Below are positions 23,166 to 33,600 of a stretch of DNA of 64,000 bases, one piece after another (position 1 is the stretch's first letter; every line of letters starts with the position of its first letter). The notes beneath the pieces were generated by a model. It worked only from the letters and a program-made list of their open reading frames with translations, was not told where the DNA came from and did not search any database. Made by a program: the position numbers and the translations under genes. The DNA comes from Thalassia testudinum (lineage: Eukaryota; Streptophyta; Magnoliopsida; Alismatales; Hydrocharitaceae): assembly GCA_037157565.1 (NCBI GenBank), contig JAZHRO010000019.1, positions 18,784,001 through 18,848,000 on the forward strand, written 5' to 3'.

Positions 23166-23434
23166 CGAAGCAAAACCTATCCCCTACCCTCCCCTGCATC
23201 TCTCTCTCTATTTCTCTCTCAGGTACGCTCTCCCAGAGCCGGGTAATCAGGTCAGGTTTTGCGTGCCTGGGTCCAAGCGCACCGGCGTGGGTATGATGCA
23301 CAAGGAGTGCTAGGTTTAGATAATTAGGTTGGGTGCCAGATTCGTGGGGCAAACATCGCGGATGAGGAGTGCATGTGGGCGAGGGACCTCACCCTGTGTT
23401 ATTTAGAGGCGACCAGCAGAAAGCACAAATTTGA

Positions 23435-23475
23435 CTTATACTACGCACCGCGCTCTTGGGTTTACGAGGTGGGAC
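23435..23475 (-). promoter_or_regulatory. snRNA-like USE plus TATA box
   Basis: On the minus strand GTCCCACCTCG (23465-23475) is followed after exactly 24 nt by TATAAG (23435-23440). The USE differs at one base from the plant snRNA element RTCCCACATCG. The first T4 run downstream lies in GGTTTTG at 23171-23177. Confidence 0.6.
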
Positions 23476-25245
23476 TAAATGTCCCACTCGCTTCTGCGCT
23501 CACGCTCACAGGAGACCTTCTTCAATTGTTGCTGCTGGGTCACTTGCCAAGCCAATCTCTTGGTTGTATGAAGTCGCGCACTCATCCCACTTCACCTGGG
23601 ACTCTGACGCTTGGAGCACTGCTGCAAGCTCCTTGCTCCATGCGTCAATGGCGGAAGGGGGTGTCGACCTAAAGTTCATGAATACAGCCTTGCGGCCCCA
23701 TTAAAACACATGAAGAGCTTCGCTGTGTCTTGGAGAAGGTGACACGGTGGGTGGCAGGCCGCGAGGCGGTCTAGGCGTATGTGCCTAGGTCACTCTGTGG
23801 ATGTGCTTATGGGTTTGTTCGGTGGACGTTTAGGGAGGTGATGGCAGTTAATGGATGGACGGAAGGTGATCAGTGGATGATGGTGGAGGTGGTGAGGTGT
23901 CTGGCAAGGCATGTGGAGGTGTGGAGCGGTGGAAGCGCCTCGCCGGTGGGTGGCCGGAGATGGAGAAGATGGAGGTGGACAGTGGCTGCGAGGGGTCGAA
24001 AGTGGAAATAGAAAGAGGGGAATTGAAGAGGGGATAGAGAGGAGTAATTCTAACTTAGCTAAGTGGTCGAAGGGGAAGAGGAGGTGGCTTGCTATACCTG
24101 CTACCACCAGAGAAGACGATGTCCAAGGGAGGGGTGACGGCGACGACGAAGGGGCTAGAGGCGCGTGCACGGGTGTTGCACGAAGTGGAGGAAGGTGGTG
24201 AAGGCGGCTCTGCCACTGGTATTGTGGCAGAGCGATAAGAAAGAGCAGGGCTCACTGGAGCTCGCTGGACTCTTGACCAGAGGAGAAGAAGATGAAATTG
24301 GGGTGATTCTTCAGCCAAGGCGAGTTGAAGAGATGCGGCTGGAGTTGAGGATCCTTTTATAAACACCGGCAGGGGCTCTTGTGCTTGGAAGACAAACTTC
24401 CAAGCGCGAGAGTCCTTGCCGGAGAAGGAATCAGTTGGATACCTAAATCTCTCGAGCTTTCGCACGAGAGATTGGGTGCAAACCAGATCTTGTGATTGCA
24501 CTCAGATGGAAGGGAATTCCTCAGAGAATCTCCCTTCCAAATTTGAGAGGAGATCTCTGAGGAATCAGGGAGTAATCCCCCTCCATTCCTCATCGGAGTA
24601 GGATTTCTCCCCATTAATGGTAGAGGGACCTGATTGTAAGAGTGGAGAGGAAGTTAGGGGGGTCTGCACAAGAGTTTTCAAAAGTTAGGGGTAAGAATGT
24701 AATTGGGTGGACTATTTTGCAAAGTAGCTCAAGATGACATCCCCTTAGGTCCAAATTTTGGTACAAACCTAATTTTGACCTAAGGAATCCAATGTTGAAG
24801 TTGGATTTTAGGTTTGACCATGTTTGACTGGACATTTTACACAAAAACCCAAATTAGGTCAAATAATGAGCTAAGACCCTAGTCTAGGTCAAAATAGGTT
24901 CCAAAGGATAAATTGAAGGTTATAAATCCTAGGGGATATTTTTACATGAATTTTAGAGGGTTTAGTTGATTTTTATTCTAACCATAACCTTGTTGAATTA
25001 AGCAGGTCTGCTTTAGGGTTATAGAATGTCATTTAATTATTTGATTGCACAATAACCCATTTCTGACTGAATCAACCCACTCTTTATCTTATTCAGACCA
25101 TTTGACCTATGTTTTTCCTCTGAGAAATCCCATTTATGTTTTGCAATGGTAAAATTATAATTTTAACCTTTGTTTCATGTTTTCTTCTCAGAACATTTCT
25201 TCCTTGAATTAGGCCCTTCTCTATGTTATGTAGGAGCTCTTATTC

Positions 25246-25453
25246 TTTCCTTGAATTTACCATTTACACGAGCTACCTGTATATAAATGAGAACTGAATT
25301 GCGAATGATGGAATCTGGATCGGAATAATGTGGTTAACATAAGCATGAACCCTACGGGGAGTTAGGAGTAGAGCTCCTGTGGTTAGATGGAAAATATGGA
25401 ATGTGGACAGGAAGTGTGCTGGCCCTTGAGTACGTGGTACCAAGGAGAGTGAC
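25246..25453 (+). mobile_element. Tekay element T2, 5' LTR, left fragment
   Basis: From about 25259 this matches 46739-46921 in the T2 3' LTR. Roughly the first 1.4 kb of the LTR is missing, cut at the junction with the Athila-type LTR. It ends at the target site of the Athila element; the LTR resumes at 39232. Confidence 0.85.
25449..25453. other. Athila element target site duplication GTGAC (left)
   Basis: It is identical to 39227-39231. The uninterrupted sister LTR has GAGAC at the same place (46917-46921). Confidence 0.95.
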
Positions 25454-27278
25454 TGATGAGAACCTCATCATGAGCCATAACTAGCTCATTTTGACCTAAT
25501 ACAAAGGATAAAAGCTCCTACATATCTCAAGGAAAGGCTTAACTCAGAGGATTCTGAGTTTGAGAAAAAAATAAGTCATAAGGGGTAAAAATGCAACTTT
25601 ACCAGTATAATCTGCATACAGGGTAATTCAGGGCCCAAACATAGGTCAAAGCAGCTTAATAAGAATAAAAGTGGGATGAGATGATCTAGCAAGGGCTACA
25701 GCACTTCCAAGAAACTAAATGATAATCTGTAACCCTAAAACAACCCACTTCAATTCACGAGGTTCGAGGCAAAGTAAAAATAGAATAAACCCTCTAAAAT
25801 TCATAGAAAAATAATCTCTAGGGTTTAGAACCTTCAATTTGGCCTTCAGAACCCATTTTGACCTACATTGAGAACCATGCCCAATTAATAACTTAATTTG
25901 GGTTTTTGCATAAATTGATCGGTCAAACAACGTTTAATATAGAAATGAAATTCACCATCAGATTCCTTAGGTCCTAATTAATCATGTATAAAAACTTGAG
26001 CCTAAGAAGAAACCTCCTTGACCGACTTTACACTTTGGTCCTCATATATTTACTTTTTGGCCCTCAACTTCTGAACCATCGCATTTTGGCCCCTAACTCT
26101 CCTTCGTTTTTCGCATTCAGGTCCCCCCTGCAAAACCTGCCAGCACCATGCTCCGGCGACCTTGCGCGGAGCATGGCGCCGCGCAGGGTGAGGGGGGAAG
26201 CCTAGCAAGTAAATCGGGGGTGCCCTGCGTCGTCAGCCGTCGCAGGGACACCCCCCTGGTCGCTGTAGCCCACCATACCGGCCGTGCGAACGCACGGACG
26301 GTATGGGTTTTCGTTTCCGGCCATCCTCCGGCGAGGGAGACACGCCGTCTCCCTCCGCCTTCCTCCCTGTTTTGATCCCTATAAATACCCCCCGTTGCTT
26401 CACCGACCGGGGCAGCTCGGGTCTGACGGAGAAAACCCCCAACTTTCCTCTCTTCTCTCTCCGGCAGACGCTCACCAGCTCCGGCGGTTCCTCCCCCTTC
26501 TCCTCTTCGCTCTGCCGCAATACCAGCAGCAGAGAGTTCCTCCCCTGCTCTTCCCGCGCCACGCCGCACCCAGCTGGCGCCTCTCCGGCTCTCTGCTCGC
26601 CGCCGCCCCTTTCCCTGAGCATCGTCTTCTCCGGTGACAGTCGATACGACTGTCGCCCTGCTGCTCCCCCTTCGTCCCTGCAAGTAAGCTAGAACTACTT
26701 CCCTTCTTCTCCTCTTTCTTTCCCCGCTTTCAATTTGTTCAATAAAGCCCTCGACCGACCCTGACCATCGTCACCCCCTTCGTCTCCGGCCACCCTCCGG
26801 CGAGATGCTCCCATCGCTCCACAGCCTCACACACCTCGCCGACCCTCACCGAACCTCCGCCTCATCACACTGAGCACCCCCCACCCCTCCACTGCCACTC
26901 CACACCTCCGTAACGTTCCCCCGAACAAACCCATTCCTCCGGTTGCAGTCCAACCTAGGGCTTCCGCCAGACACCACCTTGCGGCTTGCCGCGCAGCTCC
27001 ACACCTTCGCCGTGCCACGGCGAAGGTTCCCCAGTGGTTTGATCAGGCCGAGAGGCCATATTCGTGTCCGACAGGTTTTGAGGTTCGACCGCCATTAACG
27101 CACATTGAAGCAGCTTCTCCCGCGCTCCAGGCTTGAGGACTCCAGGTCTCCAGCTGCTGCGGATTACGGGGAGTCTTGCGAAGGCAGCCAGCCAGCAACC
27201 GACGCAAATCGAAGCCGCAGCTGCAGAAGCTAGGCCGCGGTCTCCCAGCAGGCGCACGCGAGGAGAGGCCTCCGTTTA

Positions 27279-27320
27279 GTCCCACATCGGTAAGCCTCAC
27301 AACCTCTTCACCGTTTAAAT
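27279..27320 (+). promoter_or_regulatory. snRNA-like USE plus TATA box in the A1 5' LTR
   Basis: GTCCCACATCG (27279-27289) is an exact match to the plant snRNA upstream element. Exactly 24 nt later comes TTTAAAT (27314-27320). The predicted start is near 27345. The first T4 run downstream is in GGTTTTG at 27582-27588, preceded by a GCTCT-GGG-AGAGC hairpin (27515-27527). Confidence 0.65.
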
Positions 27321-27861
27321 TGATTTTGTGCATTAGCCTTATTGCCTCAGCACACGGGGTGAGGTCCCCTTCACCCGCCCGGTTACCCGGTCTCGTCCGC
27401 GCTCACGCCCCGCGGACCTGACCCGACCCGACTTAAGACTGACCTGCACTCCTCGCCCACCAAGCACGCCGGTGGGCCTGGACCCGGACCTGATCCGTAC
27501 CTGACTACCCGGCAGCTCTGGGAGAGCTTTCCCAAGAGTGGTTTCAGAGAGAGAGAGACGTGGGGGGGAGAGGGTAGAGTAGGTTTTGTCCTCTGACGTA
27601 AGCTCTGAAGTGTGCAGGCACAGGTGAAGAAGAAGGACCGCGGAAGAAGAAGGAAGCTGAGGGAGACACTGTAGCAACAGGCAGTTTAAGTCGTCTGATT
27701 TGGAAATCAGACGACGTCCTGAAGGGAAAAGAAGAAAGAAGGAGGGGCGACGTCCTGACTGGAAAAAGAAAAGAAGAAAGAAGGAGGGGCGACATCCTGA
27801 AGAGAAAAGAAGAAGATCTGAAGAAAGACAGAAGAAAAAGGAAGAGCAGGAACAGCTGGAA

Positions 27862-28010
27862 AAAGAAGAAGAACATCACCTCTGCAGACAAAGAAGAAGA
27901 AGAACATCACCTCACCTCTGCAGACAAAGAAGAAGAAGAAGAACATCACCTCTGCAGACAAAGAAGAAGGAGAAGAGCATCACCTCTGCAGACAAAGAAG
28001 AAGAAGATCT
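27862..28010 (+). repeat. GAA-rich tandem array, about 33-39 bp unit, four copies
   Basis: The unit contains CATCACCTCTGCAGACA followed by a run of AAGAAG. The 3' LTR has five copies (38809-38990), which explains most of the 34-bp length difference between the LTRs. Confidence 0.9.
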
Positions 28011-28247
28011 GAGACGAGGAGAAACAAAGAGAAAACAACAAATCCTTTCTCTCTCTTTCTTTATTTTTTTTGTAAAAGAAACATGTATATCTCTAGAATA
28101 CAACTTGCTCCCTGAGTTCGACCTCGGGAACTCTTTTCCGAGTAAAAAAAAATTTTATATATTTGAAATGATGGCAACAACTTGCTATACTACGACGCTA
28201 TAACAATAAAACCCGGTTGTCAACTCAAACGAGGAGCCACCATTTTT

Positions 28248-28265
28248 TGGCGCCGTTGCCGGGGA
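28248..28265 (+). other. A1 primer binding site (tRNA-Asp type)
   Basis: TGGCGCCGTTGCCGGGGA lies five bases after the 5' LTR. It is complementary to the 3' end of plant tRNA-Asp, the usual primer in Athila-type elements. Confidence 0.95.
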
Positions 28266-29320
28266 GCAACGGCTATTCTAGAGGTAAACATTCCTGTTTC
28301 TTTTTAATAATCTCCTCTCTTTTGTGCAGAAAACTACAGGAAATCAAGAAGACAAGCAACCGCACAACAACCACTCCGAGGACAGGTAAATTTTTCCTCT
28401 CTCTATTAACCCCTAAACTCTAAAGAGGAAGAAAAGAAAAGAACAAGCAATATAGGGCTAACCTGTCTTCCATACTTAGTAACCATAAAAGTTGCATGTT
28501 TTCAACTCATTAGTCCTGCACACTATTAAGGGTATTTAAGGGCTAACAAATTCTTGCTTGAGCCCTAATTACCCAACAATGAACTAACTGGACCAAGTAG
28601 AGCCAACATAAGATTCAACATTAGGGTTTTAGAGACACACTACTTAAATCAAGAATGGAGAAAATCCAAAAGAAGTGTGCCTAAACCATTGATTGAAAAT
28701 ACCTATTCAAAGGAAAACCTAAAACAATTGGCTTTCTAAACACTTGAACCCTAAAAGACAGGACCTAAAAGCTCTCAAAGAAAACAAGAGGTAAAGTTGA
28801 CCCCTTGGGTCAGCCAACCTTAAATTAGGTCACTCTTTGCACTTAAAAGATTAAAGTTCAAGTGAAAACCTTAAGCACCCTGATATTAAAATTGGTAGAC
28901 TTAAGAGGTCAAGATCCCCATTCTGGTCTACCTGGAACCGCAGTGACAAGAGAGGTCGGGTGGGGGAAACCCTGTAACCCGTGGGGACGCTCTACCGTGT
29001 AGGGGTCTTCGCGGGACTCTCCCTCTCTGGCTGCCCAGGTAATTCTCAGGTGGACGATCTTTCTGATCAAGGGGTCCATCTGCCCCGCACCTCTATAGTC
29101 ACCCAACACATTTTTGGGTGCCTTGATTGGGTCCAGCACCTTCTAAACTTACCTCTTCCAACAGTGCATGTACGGAAGGAGGTCCCTAAGACCACCCTTA
29201 AGACCTCCTTTAGAAATTCGCTCTCGTCAAGGCCAAGCCTCGACGCCCGTGTTTGTGCAGAAACACCCTCACATTATTCTCTCTTCTGATTCAGAACCAA
29301 GTTCTTCTTCTTCCCCCATC
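28266..29320 (+). other. A1 leader between PBS and gag
   Basis: About 1 kb with only short frames. The reading frame is already open from 29168, with an in-frame upstream ATG. I chose the ATG at 29321 (MAQPVEEENN) as the start because it opens the conserved part of Gag, but the upstream start is possible. The leader would hold packaging signals, which I cannot identify. Confidence 0.6.
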
Positions 29321-30667
29321 ATGGCTCAGCCAGTTGAGGAAGAAAATAATCTGGAACACCAACTCCAGCGGCTCAATGACCTCTTCCAAAACTTCGTGCA
29401 CCCACCACAGCGTCCTATGATGCGGGACCACTACAATCCTGCTGCGGTGGCCATTGAGCCTCGAGTCAGAATCCCGACTGGAGGACCTGATTCCGAATTA
29501 AAGCCCAACATGATTCATGCTATACCTAAATTCCATGGGCTTAATTTTGAAGATCCCTTCCAGCACATCAAATAGCTAAAGCATCTGGCCCACACTTTTG
29601 GATCAGATGCGCAAAATCGGGATATTCTTCTCATGAAGATGTTCTCCTTTTCTCTTATGGACAAGGCCGCCCATTGGTATCAAACTCAGACCTGGCCGAT
29701 CAACACTTGGGAAGAACTTCAATCCGAGTTTTTGAAAAAGTTTTTTCCCGTTGGTCGGACCAACGCCTTGCGCCATCAGATTACACACTTCACTCAACAA
29801 TCAGGAGAACCTCTCCATGAGGCATGGGATCGTTTTCAGGATCTCATGAGGAAGTGCCCCCATCACGGAGTTCCTAAATGGGAACACGTCCAATCTTTTT
29901 ACCAGGGACTCCGTGAGGACATCCGCCTTTTCGTCAATGCAACTTGCGGAGGAAACATCATGGGTCAACATGAAGACACCGTTTGGGAGATTCTCGAAAA
30001 CATGTGCGAGAACTCCATCAACAATGACTCCATGGGATTATTCGACAGGACGAATACCCGCGCAGCGACGAATCTTAAGGGAGCACATGAGACGCAGGGC
30101 CTGTCCGCATCAGTCGACCTGGAATTAATGGCCAGTCGATTGGACAAGGTCTCAATCATTGAAAAGAAGGTGGATGAGCTGACTCAGCACTTGCAGCGAG
30201 CCACCTCCGCGCGTAACTCCTTTGCACAACCTCCTTCCACACAGGAGAATGTGCAAAACATCCTCCACCGATCTTCCCCTGGGATGGATCCATATCCATC
30301 CCCATCTGATTCTTGGATCGGAGGATCATCCGATCCTTTCTACACCAGCCGGGGGAACTCCATTCCCCCTTTCCCTGATTCTCAGGAGGTTCCTCAGACC
30401 TGTGAGGACCTCAACGCCATCCAGAACGACCCATTCTCCAACACTTACAACCCTGGATGGCGAAACCATCCCAATTTTCAGTGGGCGGGAAATTTCCAAA
30501 CCCAAAGACCACCTTTTCAGTCCCGCCCACAGCCCTCTCGTCACTACCAGCCGCCTCAGCCTCGGCCCAACCCTACTTATCCATCAGGGCCAAATCAGGA
30601 TCAAATGTCCCTAATCCTTCAGACTCTGGCTGACATTCAAAAAACGAATGCGGCTATTCAAAAATAG
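29321..30667 (+). pseudogene. A1 gag, ending at a TAG codon
   Basis: The frame encodes an Athila Gag of about 448 codons from the ATG at 29321. The capsid part (about residues 105-205) has SLMDKAAHWYQTQTWPINTW, EFLKKFFP and HEAWDRFQDLMRKCPHHG blocks. It is followed by a coiled, then proline- and glutamine-rich region with NDPFSNTYNPGWRNHPNFQW, typical of Athila. I see no CCHC zinc knuckle before that block, which is unusual. One TAG interrupts it at codon 85 (29573-29575). A second TAG at codon 449 (30665-30667) separates it in frame from pol and is also present in the diverged copy at 59925-59927. Confidence 0.9.
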
Positions 30668-33600
30668 CACAAGGACGAGCTTACAGAAGTTAAAACTCAA
30701 CTGGCCCAGTTGGCAAATTCTCGCCAACCAGGCACACTCCCTTCCCAACCTCTTCCTAACCCAAATAACGTGCCAACCCAGAAGCGCGTTATGAATCCAA
30801 ATTTAGGCCACGCCCAATGGATTTATCAGGCTCCTACTGCTCCATCTCCAGACGAGATGGAAGCCTCAACTTCTTATGCGGGATTTCAGCAGCAGCCACC
30901 CCTCCTACCAAACCCAAACCAAAATCAGGCCGGATTAAATTCTGTAACAACACGTAGTGGTAAAACAACTCAAGACCCGCATTATCCAAACCACTCCAAG
31001 CCTGATAACCATAGGATAGTTATCCAAGGTACCGCTGCTCCAGATCCACAACCTGGACCTATCCTAGAAGAACCAACCAAGATCCCGTTTCCCGAGGCCC
31101 TGACCAAGGGAAAGAAGACCACCAAACCCGTGGCCCCTGAGGAGGACCTGGTCAAGCTCTTTGAGCAGGTCCACATAAACATCCCCTTGATGGATGCAAT
31201 CCGCCACGTACCAGCTTACGCACGATTTCTAAAGAATATATGTACACCCCAGCGTAAGCCGCGAACCAAGGGAGGGAGCCCAATTGTTCTGTCAGAGCAT
31301 GCCAGCTCTGTAATCCTTAGTAGACTCCCACCCAAGGCAAAAGATCCTGGAACTCCCCTGATTTCCTGTAAGATAGGTGGTACCCAATTTGATAGAGCAT
31401 TGTTAGACTTGGGTGCATCCATAAACCTGATACCCACATCCTTGCTTGACCATCTAGAAGAATCTGAGCTGAAACCAACCGAGGTGACATTACAATTAGC
31501 AGATCGATCTATAAAGTCACCAAAAGGGATTCTCGAGGATGTTATCGTGAGAGTGCGGGATTTCTATTTTCCAGTGGACTTTATAGTCTTAGATATGGAT
31601 GCACCTGAGAACCCTAGGGATACACCAATCATTCTAGGGAGACCTTTCTTGGCTACTGCTAGAGCCAACATCAGCTGTGAGGAGGGCCAAATAGAGCTTA
31701 AGTTTGGAGATCAAACACTAAAAATTGATATATTTAAGGCCCAACAAGGAATTAATTGCGGCGTCATCGAACAAATTTGTGACATCAAGACTTTGGTTGA
31801 TGAATCACACCTCCAGAATGACTCGATTATGCCTCATCAACCACAGAAGGATCTTGACCCGCAAACAGAGGAGTCGAATCCAGATATGAACAACCCAGTA
31901 ACTCCCACCATTGAACCTCACATCTATACTGAACCACCCGCTGCTGCTGAAAACCCCATCCTCGAACTGAAACCCCTTCCTGCTCACTTGAAATACGTCT
32001 TTTTGGGTTCTAATCAGACCCTTCCTGTGATTATCAATTCCAACCTCAGTCCTGAACAGGAATCCCGTCTGATTATTGTCCTCCAGCAACATCGCAGAGC
32101 CATCGGATGGACTCTCGATGATTTGACCGGAATAAGTCCCTCTTATTGTACTCATCATATCTATTCAGAAGAGGGCACACGACCTTCTCGTGAAATGCAA
32201 AGACGCTTAAACCCCAATCTGCAGGAGGTCGTGAAAAAGGAGATCATCAAATGGTTAGATGCCGGAATCATCTACCCGATCTCCGATAGTCGTTGGGTGA
32301 GCCCAATTCAGGTCGTGCCCAAGAAGGCAGGACTCACCACTATAACGACTGAGATCGGAGAAATCATTCCTACCCGATTAGCCAACTCGTGGAGAGTCTG
32401 TATAGATTACCGTCGACTCAATTCCTCCACGAAGAAGGATCATTTCCCACTACCCTTCATTGATCAAATTCTCGAAAAACTAGCGGGAAATAGGTTCTTC
32501 TGCTTTCTTGACGGGTACTCCGGTTATAACTAGGTGGCAATCCATCCTGAGGACCAAGAAAAGACCACGTTCACCTGCCCCTTCGGAACATACGCTTTCC
32601 GAAGGATGCCTTTCGGTCTTTGCAATGCACCCGCTACTTTTCAGCGATGCATGCTTGCCATATTCTCAGATATGGTAGGTGATTATCTGGAAGTCTTCAT
32701 GGATGACTTTTCAGTTTTCGGAGCATCATTCGACGATTGCCTCCAACACTTGGTCCAGATACTCAGGCGGTGCATCGATGTGAATTTGGTTCTTTCCTGG
32801 GAAAAGAGCCATTTCATGGTGCCTGAGGGAATTGTCCTGGGACACTCAATTTCGGAGAAAGGTATCCAAGTGGATCGAGCTAAGGTTAATCTGATTTCTC
32901 ACCTTCCTATGCCTAGCTCGATCAGGGACATCCGATCCTTTTTAGGGCATGTCGGTTTTTATCGACGATTTATCCCTGATTTTTCAAAAATCGCACGCCC
33001 CCTGACCACTCTTCTCTCCAAGGATGTTCCCTTCGAAATTTCCAAGGAATGCACTCAAGCATTTGAAATCCTGCGTGACCGAGTCACCCAAGCCCCGATC
33101 CTACAGTCCCCTGATTGGTCTCAACCCTTTGAGATCATGTGTGATGCATCCGACTTCGCTGTAGGAGCGGTTTTGGGATAGAAAATTGACAAGAAACCTG
33201 TGGTCATTTACTACGCCAGCAAAACACTCGATGAGGCTCAACGTAACTATACGGTTACTGAGAAAGAGCTGCTAGCTGTAGTATTTGCCCTAGAAAAGTT
33301 CAGATCGTACCTTCTGGGTTCCCGTGTCATCATATACTCGGATCACACAGCTGTGAGGCATCTCCTTGCAAAGAAGGACGCGAAACCTCGATTAATCCGA
33401 TGGATCTTGCTGTTGCAAGAATTTGACCTTGAGATTCGCGACAAAGCGGGAAAGCAAAACGTGGTAGCTGATCACTTGTCCCATCTTCCTTCTGAAATAA
33501 TTGACCCTTCCGGACCCATCACCGAGCATTTTCCCGATGAGCACCTGCTGACTATTGGTACTAGCCTTCCATGGTTTGCTAATATAGTAAATTACTTGGC

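Larger units (their letters stand above)
22384..25245 (-). mobile_element. Athila-type LTR, truncated at its 5' (U3) end
   Basis: On the plus strand it begins with a degenerate TGATCA.GGTTTTAAA terminus, shared with 51321 and 62779, followed by TCCGAGGTCGAACACAGGGAG, the reverse complement of the conserved LTR 3'-end motif. Then come a CTT-rich tract (22660-23160), a snRNA-like promoter (23435-23475) and a long U3. The U3 matches the start of the LTR at 61568 but stops about 45 bp short of the terminus, at 25245. There it is fused to a Tekay LTR. It encodes nothing. Confidence 0.82.
25454..28242 (+). repeat. A1 5' LTR
   Basis: The LTR is 2789 bp, from TGATGAGAAC to GAGCCACCA. It has a 1.8 kb U3, a snRNA-like USE/TATA block at 27279-27320, a GC-rich segment, a 4-copy GAA-rich tandem array (27862-28010), and the TCCCTGAGTTCGACCTCGG motif near its end (28110-28128). 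No gene lies in it. Confidence 0.97.

Noticed and set aside
26117..26683. A 188-codon RG-rich antisense frame in the A1 LTR, present again at 37067.
   Set aside because: Both copies are the same LTR region in a GC-rich segment and the frames differ by small indels. No domain is visible.
27700..28203. A 167-codon lysine/glutamate-rich frame inside the A1 5' LTR (and its twin at 38647).
   Set aside because: It is a translation of the GAAGAA-rich tandem array; its length changes with array copy number and it has no domain.
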